From RGIG8748 sp045646525 (lineage in GTDB: Bacteria; Bacillota; Clostridia; UMGS1810), in contig JAZRKX010000013.1 in NCBI GenBank assembly GCA_045646525.1, positions 1 to 43,390 on the forward strand: a DNA stretch of 43,390 nucleotides, written 5' to 3'. Positions 6,124 to 14,891 of the stretch are shown piece by piece (the stretch's first letter is position 1; every line of letters starts with the position of its first letter). The position numbers and the translations under genes were made by a program. The notes below the pieces were generated by a model that was given only the letters and a program-made list of their open reading frames with translations, was not told the origin of the DNA and made no database searches.

Positions 6124-7763
6124 AATTAAAACAGATATCTTCACTTGAAAAAGTACGGCTTGATGACAGGCTCAGGTATAAAGAGATAAAAAAAGCCGAA
6201 GCACTTAAAGGAGAAAGATTTTCTTATCAGATTTGTGCGCTGTCTGATTACAATCCCGGTCAGGTTAAATTGACTTTGCAATCAGAACTTAAAGACTATA
6301 TTGAATTATATATTGTAAAAAATTCCGTTATGGATATGGCAACCTATGCACATTGCGAAGATACAGATTATATTACCAAAAAGCCCGGTCTCATGCCCGA
6401 TTTGCTCATTCCTGCAAAGGATAGCAACTACACCATGTTTCTTACCGCAGGTCATGCATGTGCAGTATGGGTAAGAATTTGCCTGCCATCGGACATTAAA
6501 GCAGGAATCTACAGCATAACACTTACGGTTTCTTCGCTTGTAAAGCCGGAATCTAAAAGCAAAACACTTAAATTAGAGGTTATAGACAAGGTTTTGCCTG
6601 ACCACGATATTATTGCAACACAGTGGTTTCACACAGATGGTATTGCTCGAGTACACGGTACAAGGGTGTATTCAAAAAAGCATTGGGAGCTTATAGAAAG
6701 CTATATTGCGATGGCATCAAATCTCGGGCTCAATATGATACTCACACCCGTCATTACACCGCCTCTTGACACTGCAATAGGACTTACGCGCAAAAATGTG
6801 CAACTTGTGGATATTGAAAAAACCGAATCGGGATATAAATTTGACTTTACAAAACTTAACAAATGGGTAGATATATGCAAGAGAAACGGTATTAAATATT
6901 ACGAAATATCTCATCTTTTCTCACAGTGGGGTTCAAAATATGCCCCCAATATCTATGTGAAAGTAAACGGAAGACTAAAGCATTATTTTGGTTGGCATGT
7001 TGCATCCGACAGCCGGGAATACAAGGACTTTCTTCATGCGTTTCTACCTGCATTGTGCAGTGAGCTTGAAAGAATGAACATAGCAGAAAATACATATTTT
7101 CATATATCCGATGAGCCGTCTCTTGACAGTATAGACACCTACAAGAGGGCATACGACATCATAAAACCATATATAGGCAAAAGTAAAACCATGGATGCAC
7201 TTTCAAATTATGAGTTTTATGAAAAGGGTTTGGTTGAGTGTCCTGTCACAGCGAGCGATTGCATCGAAGAATTTTTAAAGCACAACCTTAAAGAGCAGTG
7301 GGTATACTATTGCTGCGGTCAGCATACGGGCGTTAGTAATCGCTTTCTTTCTATGCCTTCATATCGAAACAGGATTATGGGCATACAGATGTATAAATTC
7401 AACATAAAAGGATTTCTGCATTGGGGTTACAATTTTTACAATGCAAGATACTCCTACTACAACATAAACCCATATGTTACATCCTCATCCGACATTGGTT
7501 TCCCCTCAGGCGATGCTTATACCGTCTATCCCGGTAAAACAGGTGCGTATCCGTCGCTGAGAGGCTTTGTATTTCAGGAAGGACTTCAGGATATTGCACT
7601 TTGTCGTTTGCTTGAAGAATACATAGGTCATGATAAGGTTGTAGATATTATCGAAGAGGTAGCAGGTATGGAAATAAGGTTTGATAAATATCCAAAATCC
7701 AATGAGTTTTTTGTAGATTTCAGAAATAGGATTATAGAAGAAATTGAGAAGCATATCAAATGA
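6117..7763 (+). CDS. DUF4091/GH123-like glycosidase (548 aa)
   Basis: AAGGAG lies 9 bases before this ATG, which overlaps the end of the truncated SGNH frame. The product has an N-terminal beta-sandwich (about 1-160) and a TIM-barrel-like domain typical of DUF4091. Family marks are 'TYFHISDEP' with the D332-E333 pair, 'GFLHWGYNFYN' and 'GDAYTVYPGKTGAYPSLRG'. DUF4091 is the domain of GH123 beta-N-acetylgalactosaminidases, which use an Asp-Glu pair and substrate-assisted catalysis through the 2-acetamido group. No signal peptide is present, so it should be cytoplasmic. The likely activity is release of GalNAc or a related HexNAc, but many DUF4091 proteins are untested. The gene ends at a shared terminator facing the next minus-strand gene. 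Confidence 0.75.
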   Translation: MLKLKQISSLEKVRLDDRLRYKEIKKAEALKGERFSYQICALSDYNPGQVKLTLQSELKDYIELYIVKNSVMDMATYAHCEDTDYITKKPGLMPDLLIPAKDSNYTMFLTAGHACAVWVRICLPSDIKAGIYSITLTVSSLVKPESKSKTLKLEVIDKVLPDHDIIATQWFHTDGIARVHGTRVYSKKHWELIESYIAMASNLGLNMILTPVITPPLDTAIGLTRKNVQLVDIEKTESGYKFDFTKLNKWVDICKRNGIKYYEISHLFSQWGSKYAPNIYVKVNGRLKHYFGWHVASDSREYKDFLHAFLPALCSELERMNIAENTYFHISDEPSLDSIDTYKRAYDIIKPYIGKSKTMDALSNYEFYEKGLVECPVTASDCIEEFLKHNLKEQWVYYCCGQHTGVSNRFLSMPSYRNRIMGIQMYKFNIKGFLHWGYNFYNARYSYYNINPYVTSSSDIGFPSGDAYTVYPGKTGAYPSLRGFVFQEGLQDIALCRLLEEYIGHDKVVDIIEEVAGMEIRFDKYPKSNEFFVDFRNRIIEEIEKHIK

Positions 7764-7782
7764 CAATAGGAGAAAAAACTCT

Positions 7783-7825
7783 AAAAACAATACAGCCCCG
7801 TGAAAATCGGGGCTGTATTGTTTTT
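7783..7825. terminator. Bidirectional intrinsic terminator
   Basis: A perfect 18-bp stem pairs AAAAACAATACAGCCCCG (7783-7800) with its complement at 7808-7825, around a 7-base loop. It gives a T run on both strands. It lies between the converging GH123-like and TIM-barrel genes, and the stem reaches into the stop codon of the latter. Confidence 0.92.
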
Positions 7826-9857
7826 ATTCAGTAAATATTGTAATTATTTCATAAGGTATCAGTTCCGGAAGTGTTAGTTTTATACCTTCTTTTACCTCAG
7901 TTTTGGATATTGGCTTTATTTCACGAACTTCGCTACTCATAATTATTATATTATTTCCTGAGGGGTTTCGTATGATAATTTCAAGCTTATCGCTTCCGCC
8001 AATGGAAGCACTTGCTATTGTAACTGCTGCGGTTTTATTTTCGTGGTTTACACAGGGTATTACAACACACTGCTCTGCACTTATGAGTTTTGCGGGAAGA
8101 GGGCTTATATAGTCGATAGCATTTAAGAGCTGATTTCTCTTGGATTCGCTTACTATATCCGACCATACACAGTATCCGGATACAACCCACGATGATTCTT
8201 TTATTCCGTTTTTATCAAAGGTTGATGCAATAACTGTCGCACTTCCGAGTTCTTCGTTTGTTATGGAGTTCACTGCTGTTCCCAACACCTCCGTAGAGTC
8301 ATCGGTTGCGTCTATGGCATATTTCGTCATGGGCACACGAAAATGCCATGCTTCGCTAAAACGATCTGTGGTAGCATATTTGTTTGCTTCATGTTCTGTA
8401 AATACCTCATAGGCACTTCCCTGCTCTGCAAGGGGAGTAAGTTTGAGGCGGAAGCGGTCTGCATATCCTCTTTCGTATAACTTTTGTACAGATTCTGCGT
8501 CTGTGAGCACACACTTTGAGAGGAGAAATTCAATGTCGTTTTCGGTAAGATGGTCTATCATATCATGGTGAAGGAGATATGTACTTGCCTTTTTGCTATC
8601 ATGTGTTAAAGGTATTCCTATGGTGAGCAGTTTTATGTCCTTTGAGTAGGGGATATTTACCCAGTCAAATGGTCCGTCGCCTTTTTGTAGTTTTCTGAGG
8701 TATGGTGCTTCACCGTGTACAATGGCTACACCGCCACGGTATGTAGTTTGGGAAATGTCAACCAGTTTTTCCCAGTATGGACGAACTTTGGAAAATAGTC
8801 TGAGTGTTCTTTCATGTCTTGTCAAAGGTTCATTAGGGGACTGTACAAGGGTATTTGTAAGTCCTGTACAGCCAAAAGCCAGATGCATTGTGGATTCTTT
8901 TACAGTACCCATTGCACTTTTTCCAAATGCCACCATAGGAATGTTTTCTACTTCTGCTTTTTTGTCCTTGACATATGAGGGAAGTACGGAGTTTGCAAGA
9001 GATATCTCAAGTGCTTTTCTAAACTGTCCAAGAGGCTCTTTGTCGTGGTAATATCCACCACCGGGGCGTACCATTGGTGCTTTGCCAGTGACGCGGTAGA
9101 AACTATCTAAAACATGGTTGTCGTCCTGACCCATATAGTTGCCCCAATGAGCAAACTGATGTGCCATAACAGTATCTGGAGAAACTTCCATAACTGCTTT
9201 AGATACAAAAGCAGCAAAATCGCCTATCCCGTCACGGCAGAAATCAATATACTGCTTTCTTATTTCGGTGTTGCCGTAGGTCATTTCATGCAAAAGTTCT
9301 TCTCTTGTATAATTTGTTTCGTGTAGTTTGTTAAATTCATTTATACAGTTATCGCAGTAGCAACCAAAATCGTAGGGACCTGCAAATGGAGCATCGCCTA
9401 AACCGTGAGTGTCGGCACGCATGTCATCATCAATCCATATTGAATCGGGTTTTATAAGGTCAGCATATATTTTTGTTGAATCGGCTATGTATTTGCGGAA
9501 AAAGTCACCTCTCCAGCAGAAACAGTAGGGGGTGCTCTTTCCCTTAGGGCCTACCATAACTTCGGCAGGAGAGTTTTCAAACACAAGTCCTTGGCAATTT
9601 TCGGTTGCTTTTATTCTCGGTCCATGGCCAAATGTGTTGGAAATCTGTATTGATACACTTATTCCTGCTTCTCTGAAAATTTGGGCACTTTTCATTAAAG
9701 CTTTTGCATACTCCTCGTGAACTTCAAGGGGTGGGTAACCATATTTGGTAGAAAACCATACAGCGTCACAACTTCCGGGATTTCTCAGTATTGCTTCTGC
9801 AAGTGCCTTGGCCTCTTCGGGTTTATTGTGCTGATATCCTAATCGCAGTGTGATCAT
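7824..9857 (-). CDS. TIM-barrel glycosidase-like protein, family not assigned (677 aa)
   Basis: AAAGGAG precedes the ATG at 9857. The first 330 or so residues read as a glycosidase TIM barrel: 'DAVWFSTKYGYPPLEVHEEYAKALMKSAQ', 'ISVSIQISNTFGHG', then 'PDSIWIDDDMRADTH' followed by 'GCYCDNCINEFNKLH', a pattern common in clan GH-A-like and GH42-like putative glycosidases. The middle (about 330-480) resembles the trimerisation or flavodoxin-like part of such enzymes, and the C-terminus is a beta-sandwich. No signal peptide is seen. Acidic residues in 'WIDDDMR' are catalytic or substrate-binding candidates. It is the last gene of the minus-strand unit with the YesM-like kinase and YesN-like regulator, 27 bases downstream of the kinase gene. 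Its substrate cannot be told from sequence alone. Confidence 0.6.
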   Translation of the reverse strand: MITLRLGYQHNKPEEAKALAEAILRNPGSCDAVWFSTKYGYPPLEVHEEYAKALMKSAQIFREAGISVSIQISNTFGHGPRIKATENCQGLVFENSPAEVMVGPKGKSTPYCFCWRGDFFRKYIADSTKIYADLIKPDSIWIDDDMRADTHGLGDAPFAGPYDFGCYCDNCINEFNKLHETNYTREELLHEMTYGNTEIRKQYIDFCRDGIGDFAAFVSKAVMEVSPDTVMAHQFAHWGNYMGQDDNHVLDSFYRVTGKAPMVRPGGGYYHDKEPLGQFRKALEISLANSVLPSYVKDKKAEVENIPMVAFGKSAMGTVKESTMHLAFGCTGLTNTLVQSPNEPLTRHERTLRLFSKVRPYWEKLVDISQTTYRGGVAIVHGEAPYLRKLQKGDGPFDWVNIPYSKDIKLLTIGIPLTHDSKKASTYLLHHDMIDHLTENDIEFLLSKCVLTDAESVQKLYERGYADRFRLKLTPLAEQGSAYEVFTEHEANKYATTDRFSEAWHFRVPMTKYAIDATDDSTEVLGTAVNSITNEELGSATVIASTFDKNGIKESSWVVSGYCVWSDIVSESKRNQLLNAIDYISPLPAKLISAEQCVVIPCVNHENKTAAVTIASASIGGSDKLEIIIRNPSGNNIIIMSSEVREIKPISKTEVKEGIKLTLPELIPYEIITIFTE

Positions 9858-9884
9858 AATGTTTGTCTCCTTTTGTATGGAGTT

Positions 9885-11615
9885 TTATGATTGAGGGAGG
9901 GTGAGAATAGTAGTGAAACCATTATTGTGTGATTTTACATCCACTCCGTAATCATCGCCAAAAATTGTTTTTATTCTTTGATTTATATTGTTAAGGCCGA
10001 TATGTTTACTTATGATTATATCATCGGCATCAAATGAAGCTTTGAGTTCGCGGAGCTTTTGGGGATCCATACCTTTTCCGTTATTGAATACTTTTATTAC
10101 AAATTTATCGTCAATAATATCTGTTGATATCTTAAGTTCAAAAAGTTCATCGGGAGGCATCATTCTCATGCCGTGACGGAAAGAATTTTCTATTATTGGT
10201 TGAAGCATAAGTTTTATAACATTGAATTTTTTTGTCCTTTCATCGATATCCATTTCTATGCGGAAACGGTTTTCGTATTGAAGCCTGAGGATTTCTATAT
10301 AATTTTTTTCATAATCAAGTTCTTCTTGAAGTGTTATTATATAGTCGTTTGTGTTCATGGAGGCGTAGAGGATATCCGATAAAAGCACGATGGCACGACT
10401 AGCATCGTTGTCGCCTTTTGCGTATTCGCTCACAAGGACATTAATCATGTTTAGCGTATTAAAAAGAAAATGTGGATTAAACTGCAACTGTAAGGCAATT
10501 GTCTGAGTTTTTTTGAGCTGCTGGATTTTCTTGACGAGCTCCGTTTCAAAGTGTTCTTTTGTCATAGCCATTTGCATGATATTGTTTATAATGTAGTTTA
10601 TTTCGTCGGTGTTGTCTGTGTCTTCGCTGCAGTTTAAGGCAAGTATTATAGTATGTATGGATTTGTAGAAATTAAGTGAGATGTAGAGTGACATAAGAAG
10701 AGGAATAATAATTATAAGAATAAGACAAATTATGAATGTAAGCTGTATGTTTTTTGTCTTGGTGTCGAAGTATTTGTCATTTACATCAAAAATAAGGGTA
10801 TAACTGTTGCCGTTTATATTTTTTACAAAAAAAGTGTTCCTTTCTTTATCAACCCTTGTTATTGTGTTTGATTTGACAGAAAGTAAATCATCATTTATAT
10901 TTGGCAGTTTTTTGTCAGATGAATAAAGAATTGTACCGTTCATATCTGCGATAGTAAGACTATCAAGATTTGATTTAAGTTCTGTGCGGATAAGGTCATC
11001 TATATAGCTTGCGGAAATATTAAACACCACAAATCCTGCTACCTTTTTGCTTGCGGTAACTGCATAGCATACAGATATTTTTTCGAATTTATTTGTGATA
11101 GGGTTTAATATTGGAATAACAAAATCGGTATTTCCCGTCTTTTGATAGTATTCATACCAGCTTTTATCAGGAAATTTTTCCAGGGAATTACCGCCCTTGG
11201 AGGAATAAACATAGTCTGTGGAAACGCTGTATATATGCATGGAATCGATAAAGTCTCTTGTTGTCATAAAAGAGTTTATCTGGCTGTACATAAATTTGGC
11301 TGCCTCATCCTTGTCGGAATTGCTCATAGGTGAGAGATATGCTATTACACCGTTGTCGCGTGACAAAAGACCGTAATGCAGGTCTGCATCGAAAAACATA
11401 TTTTCTATAATCCCCGATATTTTGTCATAAGAAGCCGATACGGAAGAGTTGAACTCACGGTTCATTATTGTTGTGTTAAGAGAGTACACAAGAATATTTA
11501 TAATAAGAAACGGGAGCATAAAAACAAGTATCAGAGTTTTCCAGTATTTAAGGAAGATACTCTGCCACTTGTATTTTTTTATAAGCTCTGTTGCAAAACG
11601 AAACGATTTACTCAT
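9885..11615 (-). CDS. YesM-family sensor histidine kinase
   Basis: The 576-aa protein has TM1 at about 27-47, an extracellular Cache-like sensor (about 50-288) and TM2 at about 290-313. A HAMP-like linker, a His_kinase domain (PF06580) and an HATPase domain follow. The phosphoacceptor is H382 in 'QLQFNPHFLFNTLNM'. ATP-binding marks include 'LQPIIENSFRHGM' and 'NNGKGM'. This class, known from B. subtilis YesM and LytS-like kinases, pairs with AraC-type regulators and senses extracellular sugars or a binding protein. The gene start overlaps the end of the regulator gene by 8 bases. The neighbouring importer and glycosidases make an oligosaccharide signal likely. Confidence 0.92.
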   Translation of the reverse strand: MSKSFRFATELIKKYKWQSIFLKYWKTLILVFMLPFLIINILVYSLNTTIMNREFNSSVSASYDKISGIIENMFFDADLHYGLLSRDNGVIAYLSPMSNSDKDEAAKFMYSQINSFMTTRDFIDSMHIYSVSTDYVYSSKGGNSLEKFPDKSWYEYYQKTGNTDFVIPILNPITNKFEKISVCYAVTASKKVAGFVVFNISASYIDDLIRTELKSNLDSLTIADMNGTILYSSDKKLPNINDDLLSVKSNTITRVDKERNTFFVKNINGNSYTLIFDVNDKYFDTKTKNIQLTFIICLILIIIIPLLMSLYISLNFYKSIHTIILALNCSEDTDNTDEINYIINNIMQMAMTKEHFETELVKKIQQLKKTQTIALQLQFNPHFLFNTLNMINVLVSEYAKGDNDASRAIVLLSDILYASMNTNDYIITLQEELDYEKNYIEILRLQYENRFRIEMDIDERTKKFNVIKLMLQPIIENSFRHGMRMMPPDELFELKISTDIIDDKFVIKVFNNGKGMDPQKLRELKASFDADDIIISKHIGLNNINQRIKTIFGDDYGVDVKSHNNGFTTILTLPQS

Positions 11616-12822
11616 CCTTTAATCCATCTCCGTTTTTCTGGTAATGTGTGCGATACTCGTTTGGTGTCATTCCTGTACGAAGCTTTATTAAATCGTAGAA
11701 GTAGGTTGTGTTTTTATATCCCACACTTTCGCAAATGGTGGAAATCGGCATATCCGTATTTTTGAGGTATTCCAGCGCCTTTTCAAGTCGTATGTTCTTT
11801 AAGTAATTACTAAAGTTTTCTCCTGTATGCTGTTTAAAGAAAGCGCCAAAGTATATGGGACTTAAGGAAATATGGTCTGCCACATCCTTTAAGGATATAT
11901 TTTCAGTATAATGCTTTTTTATATAGTTCTTTGCTTTTTCTACAATATCCTTTTGTGTTGTATCTTTATCTGAATACATATTCTGCTGTTTGATACTGTA
12001 AATTGATGGATAGTATTCTTCGGATATTTCCTCACATTTCAGATTAAGAAGAGAACTTAAATTTTCGGTAAAAGTTTCAATGTATGAGTGAGTTTTCTCA
12101 GGGAAGGAGGGAACACCGCTTTTGTTTAGGCACACAAAATGCGCAGTGTCAAAGGAATGTTGTATAAGAGAAGAAAAAACATCCTTGTCCGTAGGAAGAA
12201 TAAAGGATATTGCATTGTAAAGGCGCTCATATCCGTATTTCCACGATGTGTCAAGATATGCTTCAAAGTCGCGGAATCGTATTGTTACAAGAGAGCATTC
12301 GTTATTTAGCATATCTTCGCTTATGCCTATTTTCTTAAGTTCCGAGGCAGATGCCTTTATTCCCGAGCCCGAGGACATTATTATATTGGAAAAGAAATAC
12401 TGCTGCATAGCAAGGGTTTTGTTTCCTTTTACACTTGTGTTTACATCCGTACTGAGTTTTCGGAATGCCTGCTTTACGGCTTCCTCAAATGTGGACAGGT
12501 TAAAGGGCTTTGTGATGTAGTCTATGGTGTTATACTTTGTAGCCTCCTGTGCATATTCAAAATTTCTGTACGCGCTTACAAATATAAAGTAGGTATTGGG
12601 GTGGGTGGCATGACACTTTTTTGCAAGTTCAAGCCCCGTCATAACAGGCATCTCTATATCTGTTATCACAAGGTCGGTATGGTTATCCTCCAGATATTTG
12701 TACACCGATTCGCCGTCGGTAAAGGATGCCGAAAGCTCAAAACCGTATTTGTGCCAGTCGAACATATTACAAAGTCTTCTTAAGGTAAAAGACTCGTCAT
12801 CTGCCATTATAACCTTAAACAC
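11608..12822 (-). CDS. YesN-like response regulator, AraC-type
   Basis: The start is a GTG at 12822, preceded by GAAAGGGG; the nearby ATG is out of frame. The 404-aa protein begins with a receiver domain: acidic pair 'ADDE' at 7-10, phosphoacceptor D55 in 'VITDIEMPVMTG', and the conserved Lys in 'YITKPF'. A linker of about 170 residues follows. Two AraC-type HTH motifs end the protein (about 295-400): 'ISLKDVADHISLSPIYFGAFFKQHTG' and 'MPISTICESVGYKNTTYFYDLIK'. It should activate the divergent importer operon once phosphorylated by the kinase. Candidate sites are the repeats at 12870-12908 in the shared promoter region. Confidence 0.93.
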   Translation of the reverse strand: MFKVIMADDESFTLRRLCNMFDWHKYGFELSASFTDGESVYKYLEDNHTDLVITDIEMPVMTGLELAKKCHATHPNTYFIFVSAYRNFEYAQEATKYNTIDYITKPFNLSTFEEAVKQAFRKLSTDVNTSVKGNKTLAMQQYFFSNIIMSSGSGIKASASELKKIGISEDMLNNECSLVTIRFRDFEAYLDTSWKYGYERLYNAISFILPTDKDVFSSLIQHSFDTAHFVCLNKSGVPSFPEKTHSYIETFTENLSSLLNLKCEEISEEYYPSIYSIKQQNMYSDKDTTQKDIVEKAKNYIKKHYTENISLKDVADHISLSPIYFGAFFKQHTGENFSNYLKNIRLEKALEYLKNTDMPISTICESVGYKNTTYFYDLIKLRTGMTPNEYRTHYQKNGDGLKDE

Positions 12823-12869
12823 ATTAATACCCCTTTCATTAAAACTTCTTGTCTTAAATTATATATAGA

Positions 12870-12908
12870 AAAATCTTGTTTTGCAATGAGAAAATCTTTA
12901 TTTTGCAA
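12870..12908. promoter_or_regulatory. Direct repeats, candidate YesN-binding sites
   Basis: AAAATCTTGTTTTGCAA (12870-12886) and AAAATCTTTATTTTGCAA (12891-12908) are near-identical direct repeats whose starts are 21 bases apart, two helical turns. A partial third copy, CCAAATCTTTTTT, starts near 12929. Spacing of two turns is usual for AraC-family dimers. The AAATCTTTATTTT core also occurs at 5676-5688, upstream of the deacetylase and GH123-like genes. Confidence 0.5.
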
Positions 12909-12948
12909 AGTTCTTGATTTAAGATACTCCAAATCTTTTTTTAGGTTA

Positions 12949-12977
12949 TTGTTACAAAAATGTGCGTGAATTATAAT
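12949..12977 (+). promoter_or_regulatory. Promoter of the importer and glycan operon
   Basis: TTGTTA (12949-12954) and a perfect TATAAT (12972-12977) are separated by 17 bases. The first importer gene starts 33 bases downstream with AAGGAG. The candidate YesN repeats end 40 bases upstream of the -35, a suitable place for an activator. Confidence 0.7.
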
Positions 12978-13009
12978 GAATTTGTAACAAAAATCAACCA
13001 AGGAGAGAT

Positions 13010-13963
13010 ATGACTATGAAGTTAAGTTCAGGGAAGAGTGTTGCCCTTTCAAGAAAGAAACACTATTCATTAAGTTCACCGTGGCAACTCTTTGCACTTT
13101 GTGCTTTGCCCATGTTTTTTATTTTTGTTTTCAATTATATCCCCATGTTCGGTATAATAATTGCATTCAAAAATTATAACTACAGCAAAGGCATATTGGG
13201 AAGCGACTGGATAGGATTTCGTAATTTCGAGATATTCTTTAAGTCCGATGTGTTTGCAAGGATTACATACAATACGCTTTATATGAATGCCATATTTATC
13301 ATTTTAGGTACTGTGTGTGCAATAGCGCTTGCAGTTCTTCTCTTTGAACTTAAGAGCAGGACTGCAACCAAGATTTTCCAGACCACACTTATAGTACCTC
13401 ACTTTGTTTCCTGGGTTATCGTTGCCTACATGGTATTTGCGCTGCTTAGCCCCAGAAACGGCGTTATAAATGTAATGCTTCAGAACATGGGCATGGAAAA
13501 GATAGATTGGTATTCCAAGCCGGAGGCGTGGCCCTTTATACTTACCGTAGCGAATATATGGAAGCATGTGGGCATGGACTCGGTTGTTTACTATGCGGCA
13601 CTTATGGGTATAGATGTTTCTTACTTTGAAGCAGCAGATATAGACGGTGCTTCAAAGTGGGATAAGGTAAAATACATTATTATACCCACTCTTGTTCCTC
13701 TGATAACTATATTCACCATACTCAACATGGGCAAAATCTTCAGGGCAGATTTCGGTCTTTTCTACCAGCTGCCCAGAAATGTTGGTCTGCTTTATGAAAC
13801 AACAGATGTTATCGATACATACATCTTCCGTACAATGAGAGTTACAGGCAACATGGGTCTGTCCTCGGCGGCGGGTGTTCTGCAGTCTGTAGTAGGCATG
13901 GCGCTCGTTATATTTACAAACTATATTGCAAAGAAAATTGACCCCGAGCGCGGTCTGTTCTAA
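13010..13963 (+). CDS. Sugar ABC transporter permease, LplB-like
   Basis: The 317-aa integral membrane protein has a cytoplasmic N-terminus and about six membrane spans; the first is 'LFALCALPMFFIFVFNYIPMFG'. The EAA loop that docks the ATPase reads 'EAADIDGASKWDKVKYIIIP'. The 'YIPMFGIIIAFKNYNYSKGILGSDWIGF' start is typical of LplB/YtcP-class permeases of the CUT1 family, which import oligosaccharides. It is paired with the next permease and the lipoprotein. No ATPase gene is present, so a shared MsmX/MsmK-type ATPase encoded elsewhere is expected. ATG 13016 is an alternative start. Confidence 0.93.
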   Translation: MTMKLSSGKSVALSRKKHYSLSSPWQLFALCALPMFFIFVFNYIPMFGIIIAFKNYNYSKGILGSDWIGFRNFEIFFKSDVFARITYNTLYMNAIFIILGTVCAIALAVLLFELKSRTATKIFQTTLIVPHFVSWVIVAYMVFALLSPRNGVINVMLQNMGMEKIDWYSKPEAWPFILTVANIWKHVGMDSVVYYAALMGIDVSYFEAADIDGASKWDKVKYIIIPTLVPLITIFTILNMGKIFRADFGLFYQLPRNVGLLYETTDVIDTYIFRTMRVTGNMGLSSAAGVLQSVVGMALVIFTNYIAKKIDPERGLF

Positions 13964-13977
13964 CGGAGGAAGACAAA

Positions 13978-14862
13978 ATGAAGAAAAAAAGTAATATATA
14001 TCAGTTAATACTTATAGCAGCTCTTGCACTGCTGTCTATCCTTGTGGTACTTCCTTTTGTAATGCTTGTGAGTGTATCTATTTCAAATGAGGATATTATA
14101 GTTCAAAACGGCTACAGCATCATACCCGAGCAGATTGATTTTGCGGCGTATAAGCAGATTTTTGCAAATCCGCAAACGATACTGCGAGCCTATCTTACAA
14201 CAGCAGAGTTTTCGCTCCTTTATATGGTACTTGGAGTTCTTTTGACAGCCATGCTCGCTTACCCCCTGTCCAGAAGGGATTTCAGAGCAAAGAAATACAT
14301 TTCATTTTATGTATACTTTACAATGCTGTTTTCGGGCGGTCTTGTTCCTTCGTACATACTAATCACCCAGTATCTTCACCTTGATGATACTCTGTGGGTT
14401 TACATACTTCCCGCCATGGTCAATGTGTGGTATGCGTTTATGATGAGGACGTTCTTCCAGGATATTCCCTACGAGATATCGGAATCCGCATATATGGACG
14501 GCGCAAACGACTTTGTAATATTCTTTAAGTTTATGATACCCTTATCAAAGCCTGTTATAGCAACGGTTGCGCTCTTTACATTCCTTGGTAAATGGAACGA
14601 CTGGAACACACCAATGCTCTATATCAATAAGGAAGAGCTCATATCACTTCAGTATCTGCTGCAGAGGATAATGGAAAATATAGATATGATAAAAAACATG
14701 GCTACAGTAGATGTATCTATGATAATGACAAATGCCGATATCCCCTCCGAGACCATGCGAATGGCGATGGCGGTGGTTGTGGCAGGACCTGCACTTATTA
14801 TATTCCCCTTCTTCCAGAAGTACTTTGTAAAAGGACTTACCGTAGGAAGTGTTAAGGGTTGA
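13978..14862 (+). CDS. Sugar ABC transporter permease, YtcP-like
   Basis: The 294-aa second permease of the importer starts 15 bases after the first, with GGAGG. Its opening span is 'LILIAALALLSILVVLPFVMLVSVSISNE'. The EAA loop reads 'ESAYMDGANDFVIFFKFMIP', and 'WNDWNTPMLYI' after it is typical of MalG/YtcP-like CUT1 permeases. The C-terminus 'FPFFQKYFVKGLTVGSVKG' is the usual family ending. It forms the translocation pore with the LplB-like permease. Confidence 0.93.
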   Translation: MKKKSNIYQLILIAALALLSILVVLPFVMLVSVSISNEDIIVQNGYSIIPEQIDFAAYKQIFANPQTILRAYLTTAEFSLLYMVLGVLLTAMLAYPLSRRDFRAKKYISFYVYFTMLFSGGLVPSYILITQYLHLDDTLWVYILPAMVNVWYAFMMRTFFQDIPYEISESAYMDGANDFVIFFKFMIPLSKPVIATVALFTFLGKWNDWNTPMLYINKEELISLQYLLQRIMENIDMIKNMATVDVSMIMTNADIPSETMRMAMAVVVAGPALIIFPFFQKYFVKGLTVGSVKG

Positions 14863-14891
14863 TATAAATAAAATAGAGGAGGAATTTAAAA

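Noticed and set aside
8722..9051. Plus-strand frame opposite the TIM-barrel gene
   Set aside because: It has no ribosome site, and the opposite strand has clear glycosidase-like motifs.
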